Positions 34,496-45,754 of a stretch of 64,000 nt of DNA are shown one piece after another. Made by a program: the position numbers and the translations under genes. Location: assembly GCA_017430455.1 (NCBI GenBank), contig JAFRMX010000002.1, forward strand, positions 43,359 to 107,358. Reading direction: 5' to 3'. The first letter of the stretch is position 1. Each line of letters opens with the position of its first letter. Below the pieces are notes generated by a model. The model made no database searches. It was given only the letters and a program-made list of their open reading frames with translations, and was not told the origin of the DNA. The stretch comes from Oscillospiraceae bacterium (GTDB lineage Bacteria > Bacillota > Clostridia > Oscillospirales > Oscillospiraceae).

Positions 34496-35683
34496 ATCGG
34501 ATTGTTTATAAAGCCATATCATACACAGCGTGATTGAGGCAATAAGGGCGAAAGCTCCGTATCTCATCGGCATCAGATAGCGCATCTTGAGGTAGGCGTG
34601 ATAGCCCAGAAGTGAAGCAAACTGTGTTAAAACAGCAACAGGCGCAAGCTCCGGAATGACTACCGCAAGTATCAGGGCTGAGATATCGGCTGCAAAGAAA
34701 TAACGGTCATGCATGTGCGGCAGAAAGAAGGGGATGCCTGCAGCAAGCAGGTACAGAATAACAAGCATGTCCTTTCTTCCAAGCTCTTTTCTCGAGAAAA
34801 AGGCAGGCACGAGGACAGAGAACATATAGATGAAAGCTAGAATTATAAATACAGCAGATACGTTGTCATCAGGCGTGAGTTTATCGAGTATTGCAAATAC
34901 GGAAGAGGAATTGTAGTTAAGCCCGTTACCGATAGAACCGGTCTGTTTGAAGTACAGCGTGAGAGTGTCGATAAACGGACGGCCGGCAATCACCGCAGGA
35001 GTGACCGAAACGGCATAAGTCAGAGGAAACAGCATGATATGCTGAGGCTTTATGTTTTTTTTCATGAGCAGGACAGCATAGAAGGGGAGAATGAACACCG
35101 CCTGAAGTTTTACGGCAAATGAGAGCGTTATCAGTATCACACTGAGCGCGCTTTTCCTTTTTAAGCCGTAATAGACGCCCAGCATACCGAGAGCGGTATA
35201 AACGCTGTCACACTGTCCCCAGAGGGAGCCGTTGAGAAAAACGGTCGGAAGAAAAAGTGTCAGGAAAAAAGCCGTCAGTTTTCTGGTGGGTGAATCATAG
35301 AACAGGCCGGTGATCCCTGCTGCGGAAAAGGCCAGCAGTACATCGAAAAATATACTGAAAAGCTTAATTAGAAACAGATCATAAATACCGGAATACGATA
35401 TTGCAGAGAGAAAATAAAGATAAGGGATGTTGTAGTTCCCGACAGAAAACCTGAGTCCTTTGAATCCGTCCCAGTCCCGGAAATACTGAACCCAGACTTT
35501 CAGAAAATCCTGATAATCCAGCGTTTCATACGGAAGTGCGAGCGCTCTGGCATAAAAAGCAGCCGCGAGAAGCAGAACTGCCGCAGCCGTGTGATGTATA
35601 TCCTTTAATGTATTGAGCCGTGCAAGCAGGAAGAGTGCGAAAAGTGCTTCCGCCGCAAGCAGTATAATAACTCTTGGATCCAT
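34469..35683 (-). CDS. GT-C-fold membrane glycosyltransferase (mannosyltransferase-like)
   Basis: A 404-residue protein with about ten to eleven membrane segments. Features typical of polyprenyl-phosphate-sugar-dependent GT-C enzymes are the early acidic loop (YETLDYQDFLKVWVQYF), NGSLWGQCDSVYT in the middle, and HMHDRYFFAADI in a late loop. It probably transfers a sugar from a lipid carrier to a cell-surface acceptor outside the membrane. The family (GT39/GT87-like) and acceptor cannot be fixed. It stands alone, convergent with fprA and divergent from rpoB. Confidence 0.75.
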   Translation of the reverse strand: MDPRVIILLAAEALFALFLLARLNTLKDIHHTAAAVLLLAAAFYARALALPYETLDYQDFLKVWVQYFRDWDGFKGLRFSVGNYNIPYLYFLSAISYSGIYDLFLIKLFSIFFDVLLAFSAAGITGLFYDSPTRKLTAFFLTLFLPTVFLNGSLWGQCDSVYTALGMLGVYYGLKRKSALSVILITLSFAVKLQAVFILPFYAVLLMKKNIKPQHIMLFPLTYAVSVTPAVIAGRPFIDTLTLYFKQTGSIGNGLNYNSSSVFAILDKLTPDDNVSAVFIILAFIYMFSVLVPAFFSRKELGRKDMLVILYLLAAGIPFFLPHMHDRYFFAADISALILAVVIPELAPVAVLTQFASLLGYHAYLKMRYLMPMRYGAFALIASITLCMIWLYKQSDKKSVQESP

Positions 35684-35715
35684 TGATATAAAATATAGAA
35701 ATTAACAAATTTTCC

Positions 35716-35744
35716 TTGACATTGATGAGCCGCCGAGGTATCAT
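35716..35744 (+). promoter_or_regulatory. Candidate promoter of rpoBC
   Basis: TTGACA (35716-35721), 17 bp, TATCAT (35739-35744), giving a leader of about 140 bases before rpoB. A small hairpin ACGCC ATCA GGCGT lies 25 to 40 bases before the start codon, and the ribosome site is AAGGAGAG. Confidence 0.55.
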
Positions 35745-35891
35745 AACTTGCTATGTGCAAAAAATAATGAGGCAATACTGCCCCACCTTCAACAGAAGCA
35801 TTATAGCAGTTGATAAAATCAAAATCAATATATCTTCGCAAATTTAAACAACGCCATCAGGCGTCCAATTCATTTCAAGGAGAGTGTTCAG

Positions 35892-38800
35892 ATGCCAAAA
35901 GATGTCCTTTACGGCAAGACCCTTCGCAAGAGTTTTGCCCGCACGGAAGAGATCATCGAAATGCCTGATCTTCTGGAGATCCAGAAAAAATCCTACCAGT
36001 GGTTTCTGAAAGAAGGACTTAAGGAAGTCTTTACTGAAGCGGAGCCTATCACGGATTTTTCCGGCAATCTGGTGCTGAGCTTTGTCGGTTATCACATCGA
36101 CGAGGAGCACAAGAAGTATTCCGTTGAGGAATGCAAAGCGAGAAAGGCCTCATACTCCGCACCTCTGAAGGTCACTGTCCGTCTTGAGAACAAGGAGACG
36201 GAAGAGATCAAGGAGCAGGAGATATACATGGGCGATTTCCAGCTCATGACAGACAGCGGTACCTTTGTTATCAACGGCGCAGAGAGAGTTGTTGTCAGCC
36301 AGATAGTCAGGTCGCCGAGTGTATATTATGAGATAACGAATGACAAGTCCTTTATCAGGATCTACAACACGACTATAATCCCGTATCATGGCGCATGGCT
36401 CGAGTACAGAACGGATGCGCAGGATGCTATGTATGTCGAGATAGACAAGAACCGCAAGATCCCGATGACATGGTTCTTAAAGGCCATGGGTGCATACAAA
36501 GAGGACAATCCCTGTACCTGGCTCAGCTGTGTAGATAACAGAGTTGTCGGCTGCACAAATAACGAGAAGCTGACCGAGATCTTCGGAGAGAATCCGTATC
36601 TAACCGCTACGCTTGAAAAAGACACTACCACATCGCGTGACGAGTGCCTCCTTGAAATATTCAGAAAGCTTCGCCCGGGCGATCCTCCCGATGTCGAAAT
36701 GGCGGAGAGCAGTCTGGAAGGCCTTTTCTATGACAATCACCGTTACAGCCTCACCAATGTAGGGCGTTACAAATATAACAAGAAGCTGGCACTCTTCCCG
36801 AGAGTGGCAGGCTTCAGACTTGCCGAGCCCGTTGCTGACCCTGCTACAGGCGAAGTCATCTTCGAAGAGGGCAGAGTCCTCTCGAGAGAAGACGCCCTCA
36901 AGATGGATGAGTGCGGAGTTATCTCTGTAGTGCTTGAAGTCGGAGAGAGCAAAGTAAGGATCTTCTCAAATGGCACTGTAAATATGGCTCACTTCGTCGA
37001 TTTCGACCCGGCAGAGTGCGGTATCAAAGAAAAAGTCAGATGGATCGTTTTAAAGGATCTTCTCGAGAACAACAGCGGCGAAGAGCTGAAAAAGGCTATA
37101 ATCGCCAATAAGGACATTCTCGTTCCGAAGACCATAATAGCAGACGATATCTTTTCATCGGTCAACTACCTTATAGGTCTCACATACGGAATAGGCACAG
37201 CAGACGATATTGACCATCTGGGAAACAGAAGAGTCAAGTGTGTCGGCGAGCTTCTGCAGAACGAGTTCCGCAAGGGATATGCAAGACTCGAGCGCAATAT
37301 CAAAGACAGAATGACTCAGCAGGATATGGAGATCGTAACCCCCCAGAGCCTTATCAATATCAGACTCATTTCCGCACCTGTCAAAGAGTTCTTCGGATCT
37401 TCGCCTCTGAGCCAGTTTATGGATCAGACCAACCCGCTCTCCGAGCTCACGCACAAAAGACGTATGTCCGCTCTCGGCCCCGGCGGTCTCTCCAGAGAGC
37501 GTGCCTCATTCGACGTCCGTGACGTTCACTACAGCCACTACGGCCGTCTGTGCCCGATAGAGACTCCTGAAGGACCCAACATCGGTCTTATCAGCTATCT
37601 CGCATCATTTGCCAGAGTCAACGAGTACGGCTTCCTCATCACCCCGTACAGGAAGATTGAAAAAGGCACATGCAGGGTTACTGACGAAGTCAAATACATG
37701 TCCGCTGACATGGAAGACGATTTCATAGTGGCCCAGGCAAACGAGCCTCTGGATGAAAACGGCTGCCTTGCCAATAAGAGAATCACCTGCCGCCACAGAA
37801 ACGATATCGTCAGTGTCAATAGGGAAGAAGTCGACTACATGGACGTCAGCCCGAGAATGATGGTCTCCGTCGCTACTTCTATGATCCCGTTCCTTGAAAA
37901 CGATGACGCAAACCGTGCTCTCATGGGTGCAAACATGCAGAGACAGGCTGTTCCGCTTCTCACAACGGAAGCTCCCATCGTTGCCACAGGCATAGAGCAC
38001 AAGAACGCAGTCGACTCCGGCATATGCATCCTCGCTGAAGGCGACGGAAAAGTTACATATGTCGACGCCAGATCTATCAAAGTCAAATATACAAGAAAAG
38101 AAGAGAAAGAGTATAAGCTCAGCAAGTATGCCCGTTCGAACCAGGGCACTTGCATCAACCAGCGCCCGGCTGTAAAGGTCGGAGACAAGGTCAAAAAAGG
38201 CGACGTTCTGGCAGACGGTCCTTCCACAAAGGACGGAGAGCTTGCACTCGGCAAGAATATCCTTGTCGGATATATGAACTGGGAAGGCTACAACTACGAA
38301 GATGCAGTCCTTCTGAATGAGCGCCTTGTAATGGACGATGTGTTCACATCGATCCACGTTGAGGAATACGAGTGCGACAGCCGTGATACAAAGCTCGGAC
38401 CCGAGGAGATCACGAGAGATATTCCGGGCGTAGGTGACGATGCTCTCAAGTATCTCGATGAGCGCGGCATTATCGCAATCGGCGCCGAGGTCACTGCCGG
38501 CGACATCCTCGTCGGTAAGGTCACTCCTAAGGGCGAGACGGATCTCACAGCGGAGGAGAGACTCCTCAGAGCCATTTTCGGCGAGAAAGCAAGAGAAGTA
38601 AGAGACACCTCCCTCAAGGTCCCGCACGGACAGAGCGGAATAGTTGTCGATGTAAAGGTCTTCACTCGCCGCAACGGAGATGAGATGAGCCCCGGCGTAA
38701 ACCAGGTAGTCAGAGTATATGTCGCACAGAAGAGAAAGATCTCCGTCGGCGACAAGATGGCCGGTCGTCACGGGAACAAGGGCGTTGTCTCGAGAATACT

Positions 38801-39620
38801 CCCGAGAGAAGACATGCCATACATGCCGGATGGCACGCCTCTTGACATAGTACTGAATCCTCTTGGTGTTCCTTCACGTATGAATATCGGTCAGATCCTT
38901 GAGGTCCACCTCGGCTACGCTGCCCAGGCACTAGGCTGGAAGGTCGCGACTCCGGTATTCAACGGCGCAAATGAGCTCACGATCAGAAATACCCTTAAAG
39001 AAGCAGGACTTCGCGAGGACGGAAAGAGCGTCATGTACGACGGACGCACCGGCGAGAAGTTCGACAATGACGTCACGGTCGGCTGGGTTTACTTCCTGAA
39101 ACTCCACCATCTTGTTGATGACAAGATACACGCAAGGTCCACAGGCCCCTACAGTCTTGTTACCCAGCAGCCTCTCGGAGGCAAAGCCCAGTTCGGCGGC
39201 CAGAGATTCGGTGAGATGGAAGTCTGGGCACTGGAGGCTTACGGTGCTGCCTATACGCTTCAGGAGATACTGACCGTCAAGTCCGACGATGTTGTCGGAA
39301 GAGTCAAGACATATGAATCCATAGTCAAAGGCAATAATGTACCTGAACCGGGTATACCCGAATCCTTCAAGGTCCTTGTCAAAGAACTTCAGGCTCTCTG
39401 CCTGAATATAAAGATCCTCGATGATCAGGGCAACGAAGTCATACTTAAAGACGACGATGACGACGATGTTTATCCCATCTACCAGGAGGAGTACAGAGCT
39501 GACGACCAGGAGTTCCTTGATTCCGGAAATTCTATTGAGGATATCCCGGAGGACGATTACTTCCCGTCTGAAGACAGTCTCCTTGACGATTACAATGATT
39601 ATGCAGAGGAGGAGAATTGA
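35892..39620 (+). CDS. rpoB: RNA polymerase beta subunit
   Basis: A 1242-residue RpoB with all core regions. The rifampicin pocket reads [20 protein letters not shown], so the contact residues corresponding to E. coli Gln513, Asp516, His526 and Ser531 are wild type, with Pro at the position of Gln510. RGx[17 protein letters not shown] and [17 protein letters not shown] are intact. The C-terminus carries an unusually acidic tail with an Asp run (from about residue 1190). It starts a two-gene operon with rpoC, with the stop of rpoB three bases before the rpoC start. The usual upstream rplKAJL genes are absent. Confidence 0.98.
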   Translation: MPKDVLYGKTLRKSFARTEEIIEMPDLLEIQKKSYQWFLKEGLKEVFTEAEPITDFSGNLVLSFVGYHIDEEHKKYSVEECKARKASYSAPLKVTVRLENKETEEIKEQEIYMGDFQLMTDSGTFVINGAERVVVSQIVRSPSVYYEITNDKSFIRIYNTTIIPYHGAWLEYRTDAQDAMYVEIDKNRKIPMTWFLKAMGAYKEDNPCTWLSCVDNRVVGCTNNEKLTEIFGENPYLTATLEKDTTTSRDECLLEIFRKLRPGDPPDVEMAESSLEGLFYDNHRYSLTNVGRYKYNKKLALFPRVAGFRLAEPVADPATGEVIFEEGRVLSREDALKMDECGVISVVLEVGESKVRIFSNGTVNMAHFVDFDPAECGIKEKVRWIVLKDLLENNSGEELKKAIIANKDILVPKTIIADDIFSSVNYLIGLTYGIGTADDIDHLGNRRVKCVGELLQNEFRKGYARLERNIKDRMTQQDMEIVTPQSLINIRLISAPVKEFFGSSPLSQFMDQTNPLSELTHKRRMSALGPGGLSRERASFDVRDVHYSHYGRLCPIETPEGPNIGLISYLASFARVNEYGFLITPYRKIEKGTCRVTDEVKYMSADMEDDFIVAQANEPLDENGCLANKRITCRHRNDIVSVNREEVDYMDVSPRMMVSVATSMIPFLENDDANRALMGANMQRQAVPLLTTEAPIVATGIEHKNAVDSGICILAEGDGKVTYVDARSIKVKYTRKEEKEYKLSKYARSNQGTCINQRPAVKVGDKVKKGDVLADGPSTKDGELALGKNILVGYMNWEGYNYEDAVLLNERLVMDDVFTSIHVEEYECDSRDTKLGPEEITRDIPGVGDDALKYLDERGIIAIGAEVTAGDILVGKVTPKGETDLTAEERLLRAIFGEKAREVRDTSLKVPHGQSGIVVDVKVFTRRNGDEMSPGVNQVVRVYVAQKRKISVGDKMAGRHGNKGVVSRILPREDMPYMPDGTPLDIVLNPLGVPSRMNIGQILEVHLGYAAQALGWKVATPVFNGANELTIRNTLKEAGLREDGKSVMYDGRTGEKFDNDVTVGWVYFLKLHHLVDDKIHARSTGPYSLVTQQPLGGKAQFGGQRFGEMEVWALEAYGAAYTLQEILTVKSDDVVGRVKTYESIVKGNNVPEPGIPESFKVLVKELQALCLNIKILDDQGNEVILKDDDDDDVYPIYQEEYRADDQEFLDSGNSIEDIPEDDYFPSEDSLLDDYNDYAEEEN

Positions 39621-39623
39621 TAA

Positions 39624-42600
39624 ATGAGCTACACAACATTTGATGCCATTCAAATAGGTCTTGCTTCTCCAGAGATGATCAGGTCCTGGTCCCACGGCGA
39701 GGTCAAAAAGCCTGAGACCATCAACTACCGCACATTGAAACCGGAACGCGACGGACTTTTCTGCGAGCGTATTTTCGGACCGACGAAGGACTGGGAATGC
39801 CATTGCGGAAAGTATAAGAAGATCCGCTACAAGGGCAAGATCTGCGAGAGGTGCGGAGTCGAAGTCACGAAATCCAAGGTAAGACGCGAGCGCATGGGTC
39901 ACATCGATCTCGCGGCTCCCGTAAGCCATATCTGGTATTTCAAGGGTGTTCCCTCACGTATCGGACTCATGCTCGATATGACTCCGAGAATGCTCGAAAA
40001 GGTCCTCTACTTTGCAAATTATATAGTTACAGATCCCGGCTATACTCCGCTTGAGAAGTGCCAGATCCTCACAGAGCAGGAATACCGCGACATGCGTGAG
40101 AGATATGAGGACGACTTCGATGCCGGAATGGGCGCCGAGGCGATCAAAAAACTCCTCGAGCAGATAGACATAGAAAAGCTTTCAGAAGAGCTAAAAGAAG
40201 AACTTGAGACAGCTTCCGGCCAGAAGAAGGCCAAGCTGGTTAAGAGACTTGAGGTCGTAGAAGCTTTCCGTCTGAGCGGAAACCGCCCCGAGTGGATGAT
40301 AATAGATGTTCTGCCCGTAATTCCGCCTGAGATACGGCCAATGGTACAGCTCGACGGCGGCAGATTTGCAACATCCGACTTAAACGATCTCTACAGAAGA
40401 GTCATCAACCGCAATAACCGCCTCAAGAAGCTCATCGAGCTGCACGCCCCCGACATCATTGTCCGCAATGAGAAGAGAATGCTCCAGGAAGCTGTCGACG
40501 CTCTCATTGACAACGGCAGGAGAGGCAGAGCAGTTACGGGAGCCAACAGCAGAGCGCTTAAATCTCTCTCCGACATGCTCAAGGGCAAACAGGGAAGATT
40601 CAGACAGAACCTGCTCGGCAAGAGAGTCGACTACTCAGGAAGATCCGTTATCGTCGTCGGCCCGGATCTCAAGATCTACCAGTGCGGCGTTCCTAAGGAG
40701 ATGGCTATAGAGCTTTTCAGACCTTTTGTCATGAAAAAGCTCGTCGAGGACGGAGTAGCAAACAATATCAAATCCGCGAAGAAGATGGTCGACAAGCAGA
40801 AGACCGAAGTCTTCGATGCTCTCGATTATGTCATCAAAGAGCACCCTGTGCTGTTAAACCGCGCGCCTACGCTCCACCGTCTCGGTATCCAGGCATTCGA
40901 GCCGGTTCTCGTTGAAGGCAGAGCTTTGAGGCTCCACCCGCTGGTCTGTACTGCATACAACGCCGACTTCGACGGAGACCAGATGGCCATACATCTTCCT
41001 CTCTCCGCAGAGGCACAGGCTGAGGCGAAAATACTGATGCTCTCGGCGAATAACCTGTTAAGACCGCAGGACGGAAAACCTGTCACCATTCCTACACAGG
41101 ATATGATCCTCGGATCCTATTACCTCACAATGGTCAGAGAGAATCCTGAGCACGAAGGAAGGCTCATGGCCTACCGCGACAGCGATGAAGCCATTATGGC
41201 CTACCAGGACGGCACTTTGAGTCTGCATGAGCCGATAAAACTGCGCGTCACAAAGACTGTAGACGGCACACCCGTGTCCAGAGTTATCGATACGACTGTC
41301 GGAAAGATCATATTCAATGAGCCTATTCCCCAGGATCTCGGTTATGTGGACCGGACCAATCCCGAAACAGCTTTCAATTTCGAGATAGATTTTCAGGTCG
41401 GCAAAAAGCAGCTGGGCGATATCATCGACAGATGCATAAAGAAATACGGCTTCACGATCTCCGCCGAAATGCTCGACTCCATAAAGGCTCTCGGCTACAA
41501 GTATTCCACTAAGGGCGCTATAACGATCTCTGTTGCAGATATGACAGTGCCTTCCGCCAAGAATGAATACATCCGTGAGACCGAGCAGAAGGTCGTCGGG
41601 ATAGAGCGCCAGTATAAGCGCGGTTACATCACGGATGATGAGCGTTACAGACTCGTCGTTTCCGAGTGGGAGAAGACCACAAAAGAAGTAACGGACGCGC
41701 TTTCGGGCTCACTCGACAAGTTCAATCCTATCTTCATGATGGCAGACTCCGGCGCCCGCGGATCCATGAACCAGATCAGACAGCTCGCCGGTATGCGCGG
41801 ACTTATGGCCAACACCTCCGGTAAGACTATCGAGATTCCTATCAAATCGAACTTCCGTGAAGGCCTCTCTGTTCTCGAATACTTCATCTCCACCAGAGGC
41901 GCGAGAAAAGGTATGGCTGATACGGCTCTGAGAACTGCCGACTCAGGATATCTGACAAGAAGAATGGTCGATGTCTGCCAGGATGTCATTATTCGCGAAG
42001 AAGACTGCGGTACGAAAGAGGGCGTATGGGCCAGTGCCATATACGACAGAGGCCAGCAGGTCAAATCTCTTGCGGCTGCTATTTCCGGAAGATTCCCTGC
42101 AAAGCCGGTCACTGATCCTGAGACCGGAGAAGTGGTTTTCGATACAGATCACATGCTGCTTGATGACGATGCCAAGATTCTGGAAGCACATCACATCGAC
42201 AAGGTCTATGTCAGATCTGTTCTGACTTGCGAAGCAGCAACCGGTATCTGTGCAAAGTGCTATGGCATCAACCTGGCTATCAGACGCCCCGTACACAAGG
42301 GCGAAGCTGTCGGAATCATCGCCGCCCAGTCCATCGGCGAACCGGGCACACAGCTTACGATGCGTACCTTCCACACCGGCGGCGTAGCAGGTGACGATAT
42401 CACACAGGGTCTTCCCAGAGTTGAAGAGCTTTTCGAAGCCAGAAACCCGAAGAAGAAAGCCCATCTTGCAGCCTGCTCCGGAACGATAAAGATAGAAGAC
42501 GCCAAGAAAGGCGCTATGTATGACGTAACAGTCGTTCCCGATGAGGGCGGAGATCTTGACGTACACCATGTGCCGCACTCTGCAGGTATCCTCGTACATG

Positions 42601-43232
42601 AGGGCGACCACGTCGACAAGGGCCAGGAGCTCACCTCCGGTGCTCTGAATCCGCACGAGATACTCGAGATCCGCGGAGTTAACGACGACGAGTTCGGGCG
42701 TCAGGGCGTAAGATCCTACATCACATCTGAAGTCCGCAAGGTCTACCAGCAGCAGGGCGTTGATATCAATGAGAAACACATTGAGGTTATCGTACGCCAG
42801 ATGATGAGAAAGTGCCGTGTCGAAGATGCAGGCTCGACCAGATTCCTGAGCGGAGCAATGGCTGACGTGGCAGCAGTAAAGCACGCTAACGAAGAGATCG
42901 ACAGACGTATCGCCGATGGAGAGGAAGGACTCACCAAGGCGAGCTACAAGCAGCTCCTTATGGGTATCACTAAGGCCTCTCTCGCTACGGACAGCTTCCT
43001 TTCCGCAGCATCATTCCAGGAGACCACAAGAGTCCTTACTGATGCCGCGGTCAAAGGCAAGATAGATCACCTCGTCGGACTCAAGGAGAACGTTATTATC
43101 GGTAAGCTTATTCCCGCGGGAACCGGTCTTGCCGACTACAGAAACTTCGAAGAGGAGACGGATGAAAGCCTCACGGCCGAGGCTGAGTACCTGGATCTCT
43201 CTGCCCTTAAGGCAAAGACGAACGCACTCTGA
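39624..43232 (+). CDS. rpoC: RNA polymerase beta' subunit
   Basis: A 1202-residue RpoC. It has the N-terminal zinc ribbon ([20 protein letters not shown]), the catalytic [10 protein letters not shown] magnesium site, the bridge helix and trigger loop ([11 protein letters not shown]), and the second zinc site ([13 protein letters not shown]). Length and lack of large insertions in the trigger loop are typical of Firmicutes. It is translationally linked to rpoB and followed by a strong terminator. Confidence 0.98.
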   Translation: MSYTTFDAIQIGLASPEMIRSWSHGEVKKPETINYRTLKPERDGLFCERIFGPTKDWECHCGKYKKIRYKGKICERCGVEVTKSKVRRERMGHIDLAAPVSHIWYFKGVPSRIGLMLDMTPRMLEKVLYFANYIVTDPGYTPLEKCQILTEQEYRDMRERYEDDFDAGMGAEAIKKLLEQIDIEKLSEELKEELETASGQKKAKLVKRLEVVEAFRLSGNRPEWMIIDVLPVIPPEIRPMVQLDGGRFATSDLNDLYRRVINRNNRLKKLIELHAPDIIVRNEKRMLQEAVDALIDNGRRGRAVTGANSRALKSLSDMLKGKQGRFRQNLLGKRVDYSGRSVIVVGPDLKIYQCGVPKEMAIELFRPFVMKKLVEDGVANNIKSAKKMVDKQKTEVFDALDYVIKEHPVLLNRAPTLHRLGIQAFEPVLVEGRALRLHPLVCTAYNADFDGDQMAIHLPLSAEAQAEAKILMLSANNLLRPQDGKPVTIPTQDMILGSYYLTMVRENPEHEGRLMAYRDSDEAIMAYQDGTLSLHEPIKLRVTKTVDGTPVSRVIDTTVGKIIFNEPIPQDLGYVDRTNPETAFNFEIDFQVGKKQLGDIIDRCIKKYGFTISAEMLDSIKALGYKYSTKGAITISVADMTVPSAKNEYIRETEQKVVGIERQYKRGYITDDERYRLVVSEWEKTTKEVTDALSGSLDKFNPIFMMADSGARGSMNQIRQLAGMRGLMANTSGKTIEIPIKSNFREGLSVLEYFISTRGARKGMADTALRTADSGYLTRRMVDVCQDVIIREEDCGTKEGVWASAIYDRGQQVKSLAAAISGRFPAKPVTDPETGEVVFDTDHMLLDDDAKILEAHHIDKVYVRSVLTCEAATGICAKCYGINLAIRRPVHKGEAVGIIAAQSIGEPGTQLTMRTFHTGGVAGDDITQGLPRVEELFEARNPKKKAHLAACSGTIKIEDAKKGAMYDVTVVPDEGGDLDVHHVPHSAGILVHEGDHVDKGQELTSGALNPHEILEIRGVNDDEFGRQGVRSYITSEVRKVYQQQGVDINEKHIEVIVRQMMRKCRVEDAGSTRFLSGAMADVAAVKHANEEIDRRIADGEEGLTKASYKQLLMGITKASLATDSFLSAASFQETTRVLTDAAVKGKIDHLVGLKENVIIGKLIPAGTGLADYRNFEEETDESLTAEAEYLDLSALKAKTNAL

Positions 43233-43248
43233 TCCGAAATACTGTTAT

Positions 43249-43283
43249 TATGCGGGGGCGCTGAAGCGCTCCCGCATTTTTTT
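43249..43283 (+). terminator. Terminator of the rpoBC operon
   Basis: ATGCGGG(G)GCGCT pairs with AGCGC(T)CCCGCAT around a short GA loop, directly followed by T7. A textbook intrinsic terminator 17 bases after the rpoC stop. Confidence 0.9.
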
Positions 43284-43349
43284 GCTCTGCAGTACCTGTA
43301 TTATGGAAAGATAATGTCCCGACAAGCGCACAGAACCGCTGCGCTTATC

Positions 43350-43378
43350 TTGTTAATTTACACAAATTGTGCTATTAT
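43350..43378 (+). promoter_or_regulatory. Promoter of the small unknown gene and hypB
   Basis: TTGTTA (43350-43355), 17 bp, TATTAT (43373-43378), 33 bases upstream of the start codon at 43412. Confidence 0.6.
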
Positions 43379-43411
43379 CATATCGAAAAAGAATAAGCGG
43401 AGAGGCAGCAT

Positions 43412-43738
43412 ATGATAGATCCTTCAGAAGTTGACAGGGTACCCGATGAGGAATGGGACGAGTTTCGCGACAGGGCAGTAAAAGACGAGCTTTTCTACAA
43501 CGGTCCGGGCGATCTGCTCGACACGCCTGAGGGCAGGGAAAAATTCTGCCGTCTCAATGTTTCGGGAGCTTTCAGAAAACCCGACCCCGCCTTTCCCGGA
43601 TATCATATCTGGGTCTTCAACAACCAGGGACAGGGACTCGTCATAAAAAAGAGAAGCAAGGCAGATCCTGCTCTGATGGTCAATACCGAATATGACGCCG
43701 CGGGAATCGAAATGAGCAAATCATACGAACCGGCTTAA
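43412..43738 (+). CDS. Unknown 108-residue acidic protein
   Basis: Not recognised. It has a good ribosome site (GGAGAGG) and its own promoter, and codon use like its neighbours, so it is a real gene. The protein is soluble, acidic, rich in Asp/Glu at the N-terminus and in Lys/Arg near KKRSKADP. It has one Cys (CRLNVSG), no signal peptide and no membrane segment. It is 46 bases upstream of hypB on the same strand and probably cotranscribed, which hints at but does not prove a link to metal or GTPase function. Confidence 0.7.
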   Translation: MIDPSEVDRVPDEEWDEFRDRAVKDELFYNGPGDLLDTPEGREKFCRLNVSGAFRKPDPAFPGYHIWVFNNQGQGLVIKKRSKADPALMVNTEYDAAGIEMSKSYEPA

Positions 43739-43784
43739 AGGCGGGAAACGGTTAATTTGATATTTATTTGTATTTGGAGGAAAT

Positions 43785-44453
43785 ATGGAGAACTACAGAG
43801 TACTCGAGATCAAAAAAAGTGTTTTTGAAAACAACGACAGGGAAGCCGATGAACTCAGAAGAGAGCTGAAAGAAAAGAAAGTCTTTCTCCTGAATCTGAT
43901 GTCTTCTCCCGGAAGCGGCAAGACAACCACTCTGAAACGCACCATAGAGGCCCTTAAAGATGAAATGCGCATCGGAGTCATGGAAGCCGATATAGATTCT
44001 GATGTTGATGCTGCAGCTATAGCCGAGACCGGAGCCAAAGCCATACAGCTCCATACAGGCGGAATGTGCCACCTCGATGCCGCAATGACGAGACAGGGGC
44101 TTGAAGGGATAGATACAGGCGATCTTGATCTCTGCATTCTCGAAAACGTGGGCAATCTGGTGTGCCCGGCAGAGTTCGATACAGGCTCTTCCAAAAACGC
44201 CATGATCCTTTCCGTTCCTGAGGGCGATGACAAGCCTCTCAAGTATCCGCTGATGTTCACGATCTGTGATGTACTCCTGATCAACAAGATCGATGTGCTG
44301 CCTTATTTCGATTTCAGCATTGAAAACTGCACAAAGTACGCAAAGAGACTGAATCCCGATATACAAATAATTCCGATCTGCGCACGCACCGGTGAAGGAA
44401 TAGACGCCTGGGCAGACTGGCTCAGAGAACAGATAAATGCTTGGAGGGCTTAA
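43785..44453 (+). CDS. hypB: HypB, nickel-delivery GTPase for hydrogenase maturation
   Basis: A 222-residue SIMIBI-class GTPase. The P-loop is SPGSGKT at 41-47, the interface metal site is GGMCHLDA (Cys95, His96), and the later NKID guanine motif is present. There is no N-terminal His-rich stretch and no N-terminal CxxCGC motif, so storage of nickel is unlikely. HypB with HypA loads Ni into [NiFe]-hydrogenases, but no other hyp or hydrogenase genes are in the window. Strong GGAGG ribosome site. The aminotransferase gene follows by four bases. Confidence 0.9.
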   Translation: MENYRVLEIKKSVFENNDREADELRRELKEKKVFLLNLMSSPGSGKTTTLKRTIEALKDEMRIGVMEADIDSDVDAAAIAETGAKAIQLHTGGMCHLDAAMTRQGLEGIDTGDLDLCILENVGNLVCPAEFDTGSSKNAMILSVPEGDDKPLKYPLMFTICDVLLINKIDVLPYFDFSIENCTKYAKRLNPDIQIIPICARTGEGIDAWADWLREQINAWRA

Positions 44454-44457
44454 AATA

Positions 44458-45693
44458 ATGGCAGATTATGCAGAAATGAAGAGCAGGTTTGACGGACTTA
44501 AAGCAGAAGGACTGAAGCTCAATATGATGAGAGGCAAGCCTGAGACAAAACAGGTCGCGCTTTCTATTCCCATGCTTTCACTCATTACGCAGCGAGAGGA
44601 CATGGTCAGAAACGGGGTCGATGCTGCCAACTACGGCGAGCTTGCCGGCATGCCTGAGGCAAGAAGATTCTTTGCCGATATTCTGGGATGCAGAGAGGAG
44701 CAGGTGTTCGTCGGCGGCAACGCGAGTCTCACTCTCATGTATGATACAGTGGCAAAAGCTTTCACACACGGGCTTCTGCACAGCTCTTCGCCTTGGGCAA
44801 AACAGGAAGGACTCAAATTCCTCTGCCCGGTCCCGGGGTATGACAGACATTTCCGTATAACCGAGAGCTTCGGATTCGAGCTCATATCGGTTCCGATGGA
44901 TGAAATAGGGCCCGACATGGACATGGTAGAGGAGCTCATAAAAGACCCGAAGGTCAAGGGAATGTGGAATGTCCCTAAGTATTCCAATCCCGCTGGAATA
45001 ATATATTCCGAAGAAACGGTCAGGCGCATTGCCTCCATGAAGCCTGCAGCTGAGGACTTCCTGCTGATGTGGGACAATGCCTACTGTGTCCACGAATTTG
45101 ACGGAGACTATGTTGAGATGCCGGATATCCTCTCGCTCTGCGAGAAATACGGCAATGCCGATATGGTGTTCGAGTTTGCTTCTACTTCAAAAGTGACCTT
45201 CCCGGGCGCCGGAATAAGCTGCTTTGCCTGCAGTGAAGCGAACATGGCATATATGAAGAAGCTTCTCGGCGTTCAGATGATAAGCGCAGACAAGATGAAC
45301 CAGCTGAGACATGTGCTCTTCCTCAAAGATAAAGAGAACACGATCGCCCATATGAAAAAGCATGCAGTGATCATGAAGCCCAAATTCGACATGGTCTGTG
45401 ATATGCTGGACAGGGAAATAGCGCCCGAGGGGATCGCCACATGGACAAGGCCGAAGGGAGGCTACTTTGTTTGCGTCAGAACGAAGCCCGGCCTTGCGAA
45501 GAGAACCGTGGAGCTCTGTAAGGAGGCGGGCGTGGCCGTAACTCCGGCAGGCGCTACACATCCCTACGGCATCGATCCCGATGACAGCGTTATCAGGATC
45601 GCCCCGTCCTTCCCGCCGATAGACGAGCTTGAAAAAGCCATGGAAGTATTCTGCGTCTGTCTGAAGCTTGCAGCTGCAGAAAAAAACGTATAA
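44458..45693 (+). CDS. Class I aminotransferase, aspartate aminotransferase-like
   Basis: A 411-residue PLP enzyme with the Schiff-base lysine Lys245 in ASTSKVTFPG, the cofactor Asp in WDNAYCVHEF and the substrate-carboxylate Arg near IRIAPSFPP. The sequence belongs to the separate branch sometimes called subgroup Ic aspartate aminotransferases, which keep the motif NMMRGKPE at the start. It likely interconverts aspartate and oxaloacetate, though other amino donors are possible. The frame is open to 44437, but GGAGGG ten bases before ATG 44458 sets the start. Confidence 0.82.
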   Translation: MADYAEMKSRFDGLKAEGLKLNMMRGKPETKQVALSIPMLSLITQREDMVRNGVDAANYGELAGMPEARRFFADILGCREEQVFVGGNASLTLMYDTVAKAFTHGLLHSSSPWAKQEGLKFLCPVPGYDRHFRITESFGFELISVPMDEIGPDMDMVEELIKDPKVKGMWNVPKYSNPAGIIYSEETVRRIASMKPAAEDFLLMWDNAYCVHEFDGDYVEMPDILSLCEKYGNADMVFEFASTSKVTFPGAGISCFACSEANMAYMKKLLGVQMISADKMNQLRHVLFLKDKENTIAHMKKHAVIMKPKFDMVCDMLDREIAPEGIATWTRPKGGYFVCVRTKPGLAKRTVELCKEAGVAVTPAGATHPYGIDPDDSVIRIAPSFPPIDELEKAMEVFCVCLKLAAAEKNV

Positions 45694-45707
45694 AAACGAC
45701 ATAAGAT

Positions 45708-45737
45708 AAGATCCCGTGCTTTATTGCGCGGGATCTT
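45708..45737 (+). terminator. Terminator-like hairpin after the aminotransferase gene
   Basis: AAGATCCCGTGC pairs with GCGCGGGATCTT (12 bp with one G-T pair) around TTTATT. No T-run follows, and the next promoter's TATAAT begins five bases later. Confidence 0.65.
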
Positions 45738-45754
45738 GTGCTATAATATGGAGT

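Noticed and set aside
37605..38771. A 388-codon open frame on the minus strand inside rpoB
   Set aside because: It is antisense to the conserved core of rpoB, lacks a ribosome site and encodes a Cys-rich low-complexity peptide. It arises from the codon bias of rpoB.
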